Shown: piece after piece, positions 40,300 to 49,025 of the stretch
Layout of the letters: each line of letters opens with the position of its first letter
Position numbering within the stretch: position 1 is the stretch's first letter
Source of the DNA: Rhodocyclaceae bacterium
GTDB taxonomy: Bacteria > Pseudomonadota > Gammaproteobacteria > Burkholderiales > Rhodocyclaceae
NCBI GenBank assembly: GCA_020445745.1
Contig: JAGRGB010000029.1
Span: 222,165 to 286,164 of the forward strand
Direction of reading: 5' to 3'
DNA length: 64,000 bases
Translations under genes and position numbers: made by a program
The notes under the pieces: model-generated
The model's database searches: none
What the model saw: only the letters and a program-made list of their open reading frames with translations
What the model was told of the DNA's origin: nothing

Positions 40300-43190
40300 C
40301 CGATCGCCCCCCCGCGGGCCTGCGGCTCGCCGGCCATCAGGCCCTGCAGCGCTTCGCCGACGCCCTGTTCCGGGAGCGCCTCGATTTCCGCGATCAGGCG
40401 CATCGCGGCGTCTTCGCCGATCGCGGCCAATGCCTCGGCGAGCGCGTCTGCGTCGCCGGACGCTGGCCCGGGATGCTGCCCGGCCGTCGCAGCGACGGTG
40501 ACTGCGGCCTCCCGGACCGCGGGATGGGCCGCCAGCACGGCCTCGATCTCTTCCGGCTCGATCCGGAAGCCGCGGATCTTCAGTTGCAGGTCGCTGCGGC
40601 CCAGGAATTCGAGGCTGCCGTCCCTTCGGCGGCGGGCGAGGTCACCGCTGCGGTACAGGCGGGCCTCTGCGGAAGCAGCGAACGGATCGGCGACGAAGCG
40701 CAGCGCGCTCGCCTGCGGGTCGTCGAGGTAGCCGTCGGCGAGCTTGTCGCCGCCGATGTAGATCTCGCCGCTGGCCAGCGCCGGCACCGGCCGCATCCGG
40801 CTGTCGAGCACGTGGATGCGGGTATTCGGAATCGGTCTGCCGATGCTCGCCCGGGCACCGTCGCTGGTCGCATCCAGGCGCGCGCAGCTTGCCCACACGG
40901 TGGCCTCGGAGGGGCCGTACTCGTTGTACAGCGCGACTTCGGGCAGTGCCTGGCGATGGCGTTCGACGACGGTCGGCGGACAGGCCTCGCCGGCGACGAT
41001 CACGGCTTCGAGCGGGGCCAGCGATCCTGCCGCGGCGTTGTCGAGGATCAGGTCGTACAGGGCGGGGACGCAAAGCAGATGGCTGATCGAGCGCTTGCCG
41101 ATCAAGGCGCACAGTTCCGACACGTCCTGCGCGAGCTGCGGGTGGCCGAGTACCAGCGTGGCGCCGGAGGTCAGGCACCAGTAGATGCCCGCCACCGAAC
41201 TGTCGGTCGTCAGGGGCGAGAGCATCAGGAAGCGGCGCGGCGCGGTCGGATAGAAACGCATTCGCGCGCGGGTCGAGTTGACCAGCGCGCGATGGGAGAT
41301 CATGACCCCCTTCGGGCGCCCGGTCGAGCCCGAGGTATGGATCACGTAGGCGAGCGCCCGGGGATCGACCGGCGGCAGGTTCGCCGTGTCGTCGCCCGGC
41401 GGCCAACTCGCCGGCTCGTCGATCCTCACCACCCGTGCGTGGCGGGCAGGCAGGCCGTCCGCACATTTCCTCGTCGTCAGGGCGATCCCGGGGCCGCGTC
41501 CGCGTTCGACACCGAATGTGCCGTCGAGCAACTGGCCGATGCGTGCGGCGGGCGCCTGCGGATCGATCGGGACGTAGCACGCGCCGGCCTTCAGGGCAGC
41601 GAGCATCGCGACGATCGCGTCGATCGAGCCCGCGGCGACCAGGGGCAGCATCGCCCCCGGCCGCACGCCGGAGGCAAGAAGTGCCCGGGCCAGCCGCTCG
41701 GCACGGCGTTCGAGGTCGCCGTAGCCGAACTCGACATCGCCCTCGACGATCGCCACCGCGTCCGGCAGCCGTTGGGCGGTGGCCGCGATCAGCTCGTGGA
41801 TCGCGCACGGCGGGCCGAGATCGACACCGGTATCGTTCCAGCGCGCGAGCCGCGCCTGCTCGGCGGCCGGCAGCGGCGGCAATTCGCCGACCGGCCGCCG
41901 GGCGTCAACCACCATCGCCTCCAGCGTCGCGACGAGTTGGGCGAGCAGCGCTTCGCTGGCGGCGCCGTCCAGCCGCGCGGGGTCGCGTACCGCGATCAGC
42001 CGCAGCTGGTCGGACGGTACGGCGAGGATCGCCAACGGATAGTGGCTGTACTCCGCGTACATCTCGTCGTCGATCGGCAACCGGCCCGCGTCGAAGTCGC
42101 CGCGCGCCGGAAAACTCTCGAACACGACGATGGTGTCGAACGGCGAGCGCGAGCCGGGCAGCGCGCAGAGACGCTGGAGCGCCGGCAACGGCGTCTGCGC
42201 ATGGGCCTGCATCGCCGCGAGCTCGCTCTGCAACACCCGCAGCCAGTCGGCGAGCGCTTGCGTCGCGGGCAGCCGGACCCGCAGGGGCAGGGTGTTGATC
42301 ATCAGTCCGGCGATCCGCTCGGCGCCGTCGAGCGGGATCGAGCGGCCCGACACGGTGACCCCCACGCAGATGTCGTCGTGCCCGACGTAGCGGCTCAGCG
42401 CGAGCGCCCAGGCACCCAGCACCAGGGTGTTCAGGGTCAGTCGATTGGCGCGGGCGAAGGCGCTCAGCGCCGCCAGGTCGCAGCTTCGCTCGCGTACCGG
42501 GCAGGGATCGTCGCGCGAGGGATGGTCGGGTGCGGGCAGCGCGTCGACGAGTGTCGTCGCGGCCGACAGGCCGCCGAGCCGCGCACGCCAGAAATCCTCG
42601 TCGATGGCGCCGCCCGCGTCGTCGAGCCAGCGGATGAAGCGCTGGTAGGGCACCGGCTGCGGCAGCTTCGCCACGCGTTCGTCACCGTCCGCCCGGTAGA
42701 GCGCGAGCGCTTCGTCGAACAGCAGCCGCATCGACCAGCCGTCGACCAGCAGGTGGTGGAAACTCCAGAGGAACCGGTAGGCGTGGTCGCCGATCCTGAC
42801 CAGCGTGAATCGCATCAGCGGTGCGCGCCCGAGGTCGAATCCATGTTCCCGGTCGCATCGCATCAGGGCTTGCCAATCGCGCTGCTGCGCATCCTCGCCG
42901 GCTGCCCGCCAGTCGAGCTGCCGCCACGGCAGCGCGACCTCGCGGCGCACCACCTGCAGCGGCTTCTCGCGGCCGCGCCACGAGATCAGCGTGCGCATCA
43001 CCGGATGACGGATCGCCACCTGCTGCCATGCGCGCTGGAACCGTTCGGCGTCGAGCGCCTGCCGGATCGTGCACGCGTACTGCTGAAAATAGGCACCGGC
43101 ACGGGCACGCTCGAGGGCGTGGAAGAGAATGCCCTCCTGCAGCGGTGACAGCCGGTAGATCGACGCGATATTCGGGTTGTCCATGGGCAT
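40296..43190 (-). CDS. NRPS C-A(core), A domain truncated after motif A8
   Basis: A 964-residue protein. The condensation domain (SPLQEGILFHAL start; FHHLLVDGWS near 147) is followed by an adenylation core with HTSGSTGRPKGV (about 623), YNEYGPSEATVW, YRSGDLARRR and the A8 motif GRSDLQLKIRGFRIEPEEIE (about 860-879). After HPAVREAAVTVAA comes a low-complexity helical tail, then the stop. Motif A10 with the catalytic Lys, and the PCP, are missing here and are found at the start of the gene at 34905-39506. Pocket residues read by eye, DSALIAEVW, match no code I know; Asp235 is present, so an alpha-amino acid is expected. As the C domain follows an epimerase, it should be of the D-accepting type. 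Confidence 0.92.
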   Translation of the reverse strand: MPMDNPNIASIYRLSPLQEGILFHALERARAGAYFQQYACTIRQALDAERFQRAWQQVAIRHPVMRTLISWRGREKPLQVVRREVALPWRQLDWRAAGEDAQQRDWQALMRCDREHGFDLGRAPLMRFTLVRIGDHAYRFLWSFHHLLVDGWSMRLLFDEALALYRADGDERVAKLPQPVPYQRFIRWLDDAGGAIDEDFWRARLGGLSAATTLVDALPAPDHPSRDDPCPVRERSCDLAALSAFARANRLTLNTLVLGAWALALSRYVGHDDICVGVTVSGRSIPLDGAERIAGLMINTLPLRVRLPATQALADWLRVLQSELAAMQAHAQTPLPALQRLCALPGSRSPFDTIVVFESFPARGDFDAGRLPIDDEMYAEYSHYPLAILAVPSDQLRLIAVRDPARLDGAASEALLAQLVATLEAMVVDARRPVGELPPLPAAEQARLARWNDTGVDLGPPCAIHELIAATAQRLPDAVAIVEGDVEFGYGDLERRAERLARALLASGVRPGAMLPLVAAGSIDAIVAMLAALKAGACYVPIDPQAPAARIGQLLDGTFGVERGRGPGIALTTRKCADGLPARHARVVRIDEPASWPPGDDTANLPPVDPRALAYVIHTSGSTGRPKGVMISHRALVNSTRARMRFYPTAPRRFLMLSPLTTDSSVAGIYWCLTSGATLVLGHPQLAQDVSELCALIGKRSISHLLCVPALYDLILDNAAAGSLAPLEAVIVAGEACPPTVVERHRQALPEVALYNEYGPSEATVWASCARLDATSDGARASIGRPIPNTRIHVLDSRMRPVPALASGEIYIGGDKLADGYLDDPQASALRFVADPFAASAEARLYRSGDLARRRRDGSLEFLGRSDLQLKIRGFRIEPEEIEAVLAAHPAVREAAVTVAATAGQHPGPASGDADALAEALAAIGEDAAMRLIAEIEALPEQGVGEALQGLMAGEPQARGGAIG

Positions 43191-46100
43191 CTATCCGCTG
43201 CCGTCGTCGAGGTCGGCGAGCAGATCGTCGAGCTCGTCCTGGCTCAGGTCGGCGTCCGGAAAGTCCTCGGCCAGCAGCGCGGCGGTGCCCTCGTCGCCGA
43301 TCGCGGCGAGCGCCTCGAGGCGCGCCAGCGTGGCCTGCGAGAGGGCGGCGATACCGGCCTCGTCGATGCGTTCGGCGGCATGCCATTCGATGCGCAATTC
43401 GCCGGCGAAGATCATCGCGTCGATCGCCACCGGGGCCAGCCAGCGCTCGGGCGGCACGCCACCGGCGGCGAGGGGGCGGGCGAGGCCGAAGCGGCTCGCG
43501 TCGCCTGCGTGTCGATCCCACTGGCCGAGGTAGTTGAAGAGGATGCCTGCCGGCGGCTGGGCGCGAAGCGAACCGGCCTCGCGATCGCCACAGAGCTCAC
43601 GCGCCACCCCGTAGCCGATGCCGTTGCGGGGAACCGCCTGCAATTGCGTCAGCAGTGCTTGCAGGTCGGATCGCAGCGCGCCGCTGGCGGGGCGCCGCAG
43701 CGTCAGCGGATGGATCGAGGTGAACCAGCCGACCGTCCGGGTCGGCGTCAGGTCGTCGTCGATCTGCTCACGGCCGTGACCCTCGACGTCGATTCGCACC
43801 GAGTCGCTGGCGAGCCAGTCGGCCAGCGGCTCGATCAACGCCCACAGCAGGAGATCCGGCATGCGCGCGCGCCGCCTGCCGGCGACGCCGCGTCGCAGCC
43901 GCGACGTGGCGTCGCGGCCGAGCTTGGTGGCCAGCGTGAAGCGACCGCGACGTGGATGCGGCTCGGCCGCTGCCGGCAGGCGCTGCTCGCCGGCACCGCT
44001 GGTGCTCCAGAACGGGATCTCCGCGCGCAGCGTGTTCGAAGCGGCGTGCGCTTCGAGTGCCTCGCCCCATTGCCGGACCGAACAGGTCTTCGGCGGCAGG
44101 CGGGGGGTGGCGCCACGCTCGATCGCCTCGCAGGCGGCCTCCAGGTCGTCGAGCAGGATCCACCACGACACGCTGTCCACCACCAGATGATGGATCGCGA
44201 CCGACAGCAACTGGTTGCGGTCGGCCCCGCCATCGAACAGGCAGGCAGCGACCAGCCGGCCGGCACCTGGTTCGAGGCGCCGCGTGAGTTCGTCGAGCCG
44301 ACGCTCGATGATCGTCTCGCGGTCGGCATCGGCGAGGCCGGAGAGGTCCGCGCGGACGAACTCGACGCTCGTCGAACCGGGCGCTGGGAGCCACTGGCGC
44401 CATTGTTCGCCGTGCCGCTCGAAGCGGCTGCGCAGCGCGTCGTGGTGGGCAAGCAGGACCTCGAATGCCCTGGCGAGCGTCTCCGGCCGGGTGTGCGACC
44501 GCAACTCGAGGAGAACCGACTGATGGTAGCTGCTGGCGTCGGTCCCGGCCGTCGCGAGGAATCGCCGTTGCACCGGGGTCATCGGCACGGCGCCGGTGAT
44601 CGCTCTCGCGTCGTGCCCGGCCGCGGTGCCGGGTCGCGCGACCCGGGCGAGTTCGGCGATCGTCGGGTAATCGAAGATCTGCTGCGGGCTCAGTCCGATG
44701 CCGGCCTTGGCGGCGCGCGCGACGATCTGGATGTTGAGGATCGAGTCGCCGCCCAGTTCGAAGAAGTCGTCGGTCGCGCCGACCCGTTCGACGCCGAGCA
44801 CCTGCGACCAGATCGCGGCGAGCGTCCCTTCCAGCTCGCCGGTCGGCGCCCGGAAGTCGCGCGCCTGCGCGTCGGCAGCGTCGTCCGGAGCGGGCAATGC
44901 ATCGCGGTCGAGCTTGCCGTTGGCGGTCAGCGGCAGCGCCGCGATGCGGACGAAGCGTCGCGGCACGAATTCGCTCGGCAGGCGTTCGGCGAGCCATTCC
45001 CTCAACTGCGCCGTGGCCACGTCGGCGCTGGCCGCGAAGTACGCGGTGAGACTGGTTTCGCCGAAGCTCGCGGCGTTCTCGACCGGTTCGTAGCCGACTT
45101 CGTGCAGGATCCGGCGGACCTTGTCCGCGTCGATCTCGTCGTCGAGCTCGGCGAGCGCCGCCGCGCGCGCCTTGTGACCGAGACGGACGTCCCAACTGTA
45201 GGGCAGGGCGTAGTTGTGGTAGCCGCGCTCGAGCTTGTGGACGTGGATGCCGACCTCGTTGATCAGGCAGTTGGTGGAGCGACCGGTGTCGATCGGCCGT
45301 GTCCAGCCGATGCGATCGCGCAGGTAGCGATAGACTTCGTCGAGTTCGACCTCGCAGTAGCGGTAGAAGTCGACGAAGCGGATCTCGTCGAAGATGTCGT
45401 CACGGTCGAAGATGCCGGTGTCGAGTCGGCGCGCGACCGTGTCGTCCATGCGGTGGTAGATCTTGCGTGCCTCGATCACCGCGCGGTCGATCGCTGCCGC
45501 ATCGCTGATGCCCTGGCGCAGCATCCCGGCGATTCGGGTCTCGAAGATCTGCCCGCGCGACAGACCGGTGAAGATTGCACCGATGCCCCGCTGGTGCGCG
45601 ATCTTGGTGCTCAGCGTGTAGATCACCTTGAAGCAGCCGTTGCAGACATTGCTGAAGCGTCGCAGGCTGTCCGCGAAGATTTCGTTCATCGCCTCGGTGG
45701 AGCCCTCGACGAGGTCGAGACCGAGCTGGTCGACGACGCGTCGGATGTTTGCCTTCGCGCCCTCGGCGATGTAGCCGTTGTCGAGTGTGAACACCAGCGG
45801 CCGCAGGCCGAGGTCGACCAGGCGGGCGAGGGCGTAGGTCGAATCCTTGCCGCCCGAGAGCAGCATCATCGCGTCGTGGGTACCCGTCGCTGCAGCCTTG
45901 ATGCGTGCCACCAGATCGCGCAGTTCGTCCAGGTCGCGGAAATAGGCCGCGGCCTGGCTGTGCTCGTGGTCGTAGTCGCGACAGACCCGACAGACGCCAT
46001 CGGCGTCGAGCATCGCGTCCGGGTGCCTGGACGAGAGGCCGCAGCGCACGCAGAAGCTCGTGCCTTCGTCTGCCGCGTTCAGTTCCCGGCGCGACGCCAG

Positions 46101-48770
46101 CACCGCGCATTCGTCGACCCGTGGGTGTTGCAGGAGGGCAGCCTCGACCTCGGCGGGTTCCACGCGCACGCCGCGGATCTTGACCTGCTGATCCGCCCTG
46201 CCGAGATATTCGAGCACGCCGTCCGCCCGCCAGCGGGCCCGGTCGCCGCTGCGGTAGAGGTGTCCGCCAGGATTGGACGGATCGGCCGCGAAGCGCTCGG
46301 CAGTGAGCTGCGGGCGGCCGAGATAGCCGCGTGCGACACCGGCGCCGGCGATGCACAGATCGCCGCTGACGCCGGGAGGCTGTGGATGCCCGCCGGCATC
46401 GAGGACATGGATCTGCAGTCCGTCGATCGCCCGCCCGATCGGCACCGAGACATCGGTATCGGCCAGCGGATCGAAGCGGTGGATCATGCAGCCCACGGTG
46501 GCCTCGGTCGGGCCGTATTCGTTGTAGATCGCGATCCGCTCGCCGAAGGAGCGGCTGATCGTGCGGGCGAGTCCGCTCTTCAGGTCCTCGCCGCCGAGGA
46601 TCAGCGCGCGAATTCTCGAAGTCGACAGATCCACGCCTTGCAGTGTCGCGAGGTGCGCCGGCGTGAGCTTGACGATGTCGACCGCGTCGTCCTCGACGAT
46701 GCGACGGATAGTCATTTCGCGGCCGCCGGAGGGCGGCTGGTAGACGACGATGTGACCGCCGGAAACCAGCGGCACGAAGATCGACGTGACGGTCAGATCG
46801 AAGGCCAGCGACGAGAACAGCGGGAAGGCCAGCGCTTCGCCGGCGGTATAGTGGCTTGCCGCCCAGCCGACGTAGTTGGCGAGGTTGTCATGGCCCACCA
46901 CCACGCCCTTGGGCGAGCCGGTCGAACCCGAGGTGTAGATCAGGTAGGCGACGTCGGCTGCCGACACCGCGGGCAAGGGCTTCGGCGCCGGCGCGATGCC
47001 GGTCAGCGACGACTGGTCGTCGAGCTGGACGACCCGCCTCGTCGGTGGCACCGAACGTTCCAGGCCGGGGCCACAGATCGTCACCGCGACGTCGGCATCA
47101 GCGACGATGAAGGCGATGCGCTGGGGCGGACATGCCGCGTCGATCGGCAGATAGGCGCAGCCAGTGCGCAGCGTGGCCAGGATCGCCACCACCGCATTGA
47201 TCGAATGCGGCATCAGCAATGCGATGCGCCCACCCGGACGCACGCCGAGCGAGATCAGCTGGCGGGCGAGATGCTCGCTGCGCCGGTCGAGCTCCTGGTA
47301 GCTCAGTTCGCTGCCGGCGCACAGCACTGCCCGTCGTCGCGGATCGGCCCGGGTCCGCGAGGCGATCATGTCGAGCACGGTCGCCGGGCGGGACGGTGGC
47401 GTCGGACGCGGGCTGAAGCGCGCGACCAGGTGCCTTGCCTGGTCGGGCGACAGCAGCGCGACCCGGTCGATGGCGCACGCCGGCTCGTCGAGGAAGGCGT
47501 CGAGCAGGCGCAGGAAGTGCTGCCCGGGCCATTGCCGCTCGTCACCGACGAAGCAGTCCTCGTTGAGGTCGAAGAACAGCTCGTAGTCGCCGCGGCGATC
47601 GAAATCGACGACCTGCAGGCGAAGCAGGTGGTTGCGGTCGCCGTGGCCGGCATGCACCCAGTGCGAGCGCGTCGGCAGTCCGTCGAAGTCGCCGAACGAC
47701 GCGGTGATGAAGTTGAGCACGACGTCGAAGGCGCGCTTCTGCGTGTAGCCGCCGGCACCCGCGACGGCGTGCAGCAGGAAGTCGCGGGTGGCGTCGGCGA
47801 CGCGCGCATACAGGGCCTCGAAGCTGTCGCCGGCCGTGACCTGCACGCGCAGGGGCAGCACCTCGATGAATGGCCCTGGCGTCTGCTTGAGGCGCCGGGA
47901 CGGTCGGTTGTGCGACGGCGTGCCGATCGCCAGCGCGTCGTTGCCGCTGATCCGATGGATGAAGGCGAACAAGGTCGTCGCGAAGATCTGGAACACCGAC
48001 AGGTCCCGGGTGAGGCTGCGAAGGCCTTCGCGTTCCGCGAGGGCGCGGATCCGCTCCGAGCGTGTCCTGCCGAGCGGGCACGGGACGCGCGTGGTCCGGC
48101 CGCCGTGGTCGCGGGGCGTACGGCGGTAGAAACGGGTCGGCACGAACGGTGCCGCCTGGCTTGACTGCCAGTACGCCCGGGCCTTGTCGCGCAGCCGCGC
48201 GTCGCCGGGTCCGATGCCGCCGCCCAGGTGCTCGAGGAATCCCGGTGGCGCCTCCGCGCAGGCGAGACGGCCCTCGCGGGCGAGTCGGTAGCAGCGCTGC
48301 AGGTGCTCGTAGAGCACTGCGACCGACCACGCGTCGGTCATCACGTGATGCTGGTTGAAGAACCACGCGTGCGAGTCCTCGCCCAGTTTCACCAGCACCG
48401 AGTCGAAGCTGCAGCGGCCGAGGTCCACCATGCGTCGCGCACGGGCCTCGACCCAGACGGCGAGCGCGGCATGCGGATCCGCTTCGCCGCTGAGATCGAT
48501 CCGCTGCAACGCGATGCCCGTTGCGCCGAGGCGCTGGCACGGCACTTCGGCCGAGCCATCGATCACCATGCGCAGGATGTCGCACGAGACGACCAGCCTG
48601 TCGAACGCGATCGCGAAGATCTCCTCGTCGAGCGGGCCGTCGATCTCGAAGCACAGCGCCATGTTGTACAGCGGCTCGCCGGCCTGCAGGCGCTGGCCGG
48701 TCCACATCGCGAGCTGGTTTGCGGCCAGCGCGAAGGATTCGCCGCTGCGGGCGCCGGTGTCACCCGCCAT
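43191..48770 (-). CDS. NRPS C-A-PCP-E with a zinc-ribbon/PP-loop ATPase inserted in the A domain
   Basis: An 1859-residue synthetase. Its C domain has HHVMTDAWS instead of HHxxxDG. The A core has YTSGSTGSPKG (about 612), YNEYGPTEATVG, YRSGDRARW and A8 GRADQQVKIRGVRVEPAEVE (about 855-874). At residues about 895-1240 an unrelated domain is inserted: a zinc ribbon (CVRCG about 906, CRVC about 926), the PP-loop MLLSGGKDSTYAL (about 963-975), a CNGC pair (about 1041) and GYHNYALPYSWDVRLGHK (about 1180). The A domain then resumes (LTAYFA ... LPLTANGKLDR about 1283), followed by PCP (FFELGGDSILNIQI, about 1342) and an epimerisation domain (HHLVVDSVSW about 1530, DVEGHGRE). Pocket residues DLTKIGEVG match the Asn code. 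The inserted domain resembles N-acetyl-sugar amidotransferase-type and other adenine-nucleotide alpha-hydrolases. Confidence 0.93.
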   Translation of the reverse strand: MAGDTGARSGESFALAANQLAMWTGQRLQAGEPLYNMALCFEIDGPLDEEIFAIAFDRLVVSCDILRMVIDGSAEVPCQRLGATGIALQRIDLSGEADPHAALAVWVEARARRMVDLGRCSFDSVLVKLGEDSHAWFFNQHHVMTDAWSVAVLYEHLQRCYRLAREGRLACAEAPPGFLEHLGGGIGPGDARLRDKARAYWQSSQAAPFVPTRFYRRTPRDHGGRTTRVPCPLGRTRSERIRALAEREGLRSLTRDLSVFQIFATTLFAFIHRISGNDALAIGTPSHNRPSRRLKQTPGPFIEVLPLRVQVTAGDSFEALYARVADATRDFLLHAVAGAGGYTQKRAFDVVLNFITASFGDFDGLPTRSHWVHAGHGDRNHLLRLQVVDFDRRGDYELFFDLNEDCFVGDERQWPGQHFLRLLDAFLDEPACAIDRVALLSPDQARHLVARFSPRPTPPSRPATVLDMIASRTRADPRRRAVLCAGSELSYQELDRRSEHLARQLISLGVRPGGRIALLMPHSINAVVAILATLRTGCAYLPIDAACPPQRIAFIVADADVAVTICGPGLERSVPPTRRVVQLDDQSSLTGIAPAPKPLPAVSAADVAYLIYTSGSTGSPKGVVVGHDNLANYVGWAASHYTAGEALAFPLFSSLAFDLTVTSIFVPLVSGGHIVVYQPPSGGREMTIRRIVEDDAVDIVKLTPAHLATLQGVDLSTSRIRALILGGEDLKSGLARTISRSFGERIAIYNEYGPTEATVGCMIHRFDPLADTDVSVPIGRAIDGLQIHVLDAGGHPQPPGVSGDLCIAGAGVARGYLGRPQLTAERFAADPSNPGGHLYRSGDRARWRADGVLEYLGRADQQVKIRGVRVEPAEVEAALLQHPRVDECAVLASRRELNAADEGTSFCVRCGLSSRHPDAMLDADGVCRVCRDYDHEHSQAAAYFRDLDELRDLVARIKAAATGTHDAMMLLSGGKDSTYALARLVDLGLRPLVFTLDNGYIAEGAKANIRRVVDQLGLDLVEGSTEAMNEIFADSLRRFSNVCNGCFKVIYTLSTKIAHQRGIGAIFTGLSRGQIFETRIAGMLRQGISDAAAIDRAVIEARKIYHRMDDTVARRLDTGIFDRDDIFDEIRFVDFYRYCEVELDEVYRYLRDRIGWTRPIDTGRSTNCLINEVGIHVHKLERGYHNYALPYSWDVRLGHKARAAALAELDDEIDADKVRRILHEVGYEPVENAASFGETSLTAYFAASADVATAQLREWLAERLPSEFVPRRFVRIAALPLTANGKLDRDALPAPDDAADAQARDFRAPTGELEGTLAAIWSQVLGVERVGATDDFFELGGDSILNIQIVARAAKAGIGLSPQQIFDYPTIAELARVARPGTAAGHDARAITGAVPMTPVQRRFLATAGTDASSYHQSVLLELRSHTRPETLARAFEVLLAHHDALRSRFERHGEQWRQWLPAPGSTSVEFVRADLSGLADADRETIIERRLDELTRRLEPGAGRLVAACLFDGGADRNQLLSVAIHHLVVDSVSWWILLDDLEAACEAIERGATPRLPPKTCSVRQWGEALEAHAASNTLRAEIPFWSTSGAGEQRLPAAAEPHPRRGRFTLATKLGRDATSRLRRGVAGRRRARMPDLLLWALIEPLADWLASDSVRIDVEGHGREQIDDDLTPTRTVGWFTSIHPLTLRRPASGALRSDLQALLTQLQAVPRNGIGYGVARELCGDREAGSLRAQPPAGILFNYLGQWDRHAGDASRFGLARPLAAGGVPPERWLAPVAIDAMIFAGELRIEWHAAERIDEAGIAALSQATLARLEALAAIGDEGTAALLAEDFPDADLSQDELDDLLADLDDGSG

Positions 48771-49023
48771 GGCCCGGGCCCCGATCGTCCATCAGCCGTC
48801 GCAGGTAGCTGCCCAGCGCGTTGATGTCGCGGAAATTCTCGACCGTGAAATCGGTCGGCGGGATCTTCCTGCCGGCCAGCTCCTCCATGTGCGAGACCAG
48901 CCGCAACATGCCGAGCGAGTCCACCATGCCGTCCCTGAGCAGGTTGTCGTCGTCCGTGATCTGGTCGTCGCCGCTCAGCAGCTCGTCGACGATGAAGCGC
49001 CTGATGGCCTGTTTGCTGTCCAT
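48760..49023 (-). CDS. Free-standing peptidyl/acyl carrier protein (starter unit)
   Basis: An 87-residue four-helix carrier. The phosphopantetheine Ser is in RDGMVDSLGMLRLVSHMEEL (about 36); the acidic start MDSKQAIRRFIVDELLSGDD is typical of PltL/RedO/PigG-type carriers. It lies 2 bp after a stand-alone adenylation gene and overlaps the NRPS by 11 bp, so all three are coupled. It should carry the amino acid that the acyl-CoA-dehydrogenase-like enzyme then oxidises, and pass it to the first C domain. Confidence 0.92.
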   Translation of the reverse strand: MDSKQAIRRFIVDELLSGDDQITDDDNLLRDGMVDSLGMLRLVSHMEELAGRKIPPTDFTVENFRDINALGSYLRRLMDDRGPGHGG

Positions 49024-49025
49024 GC

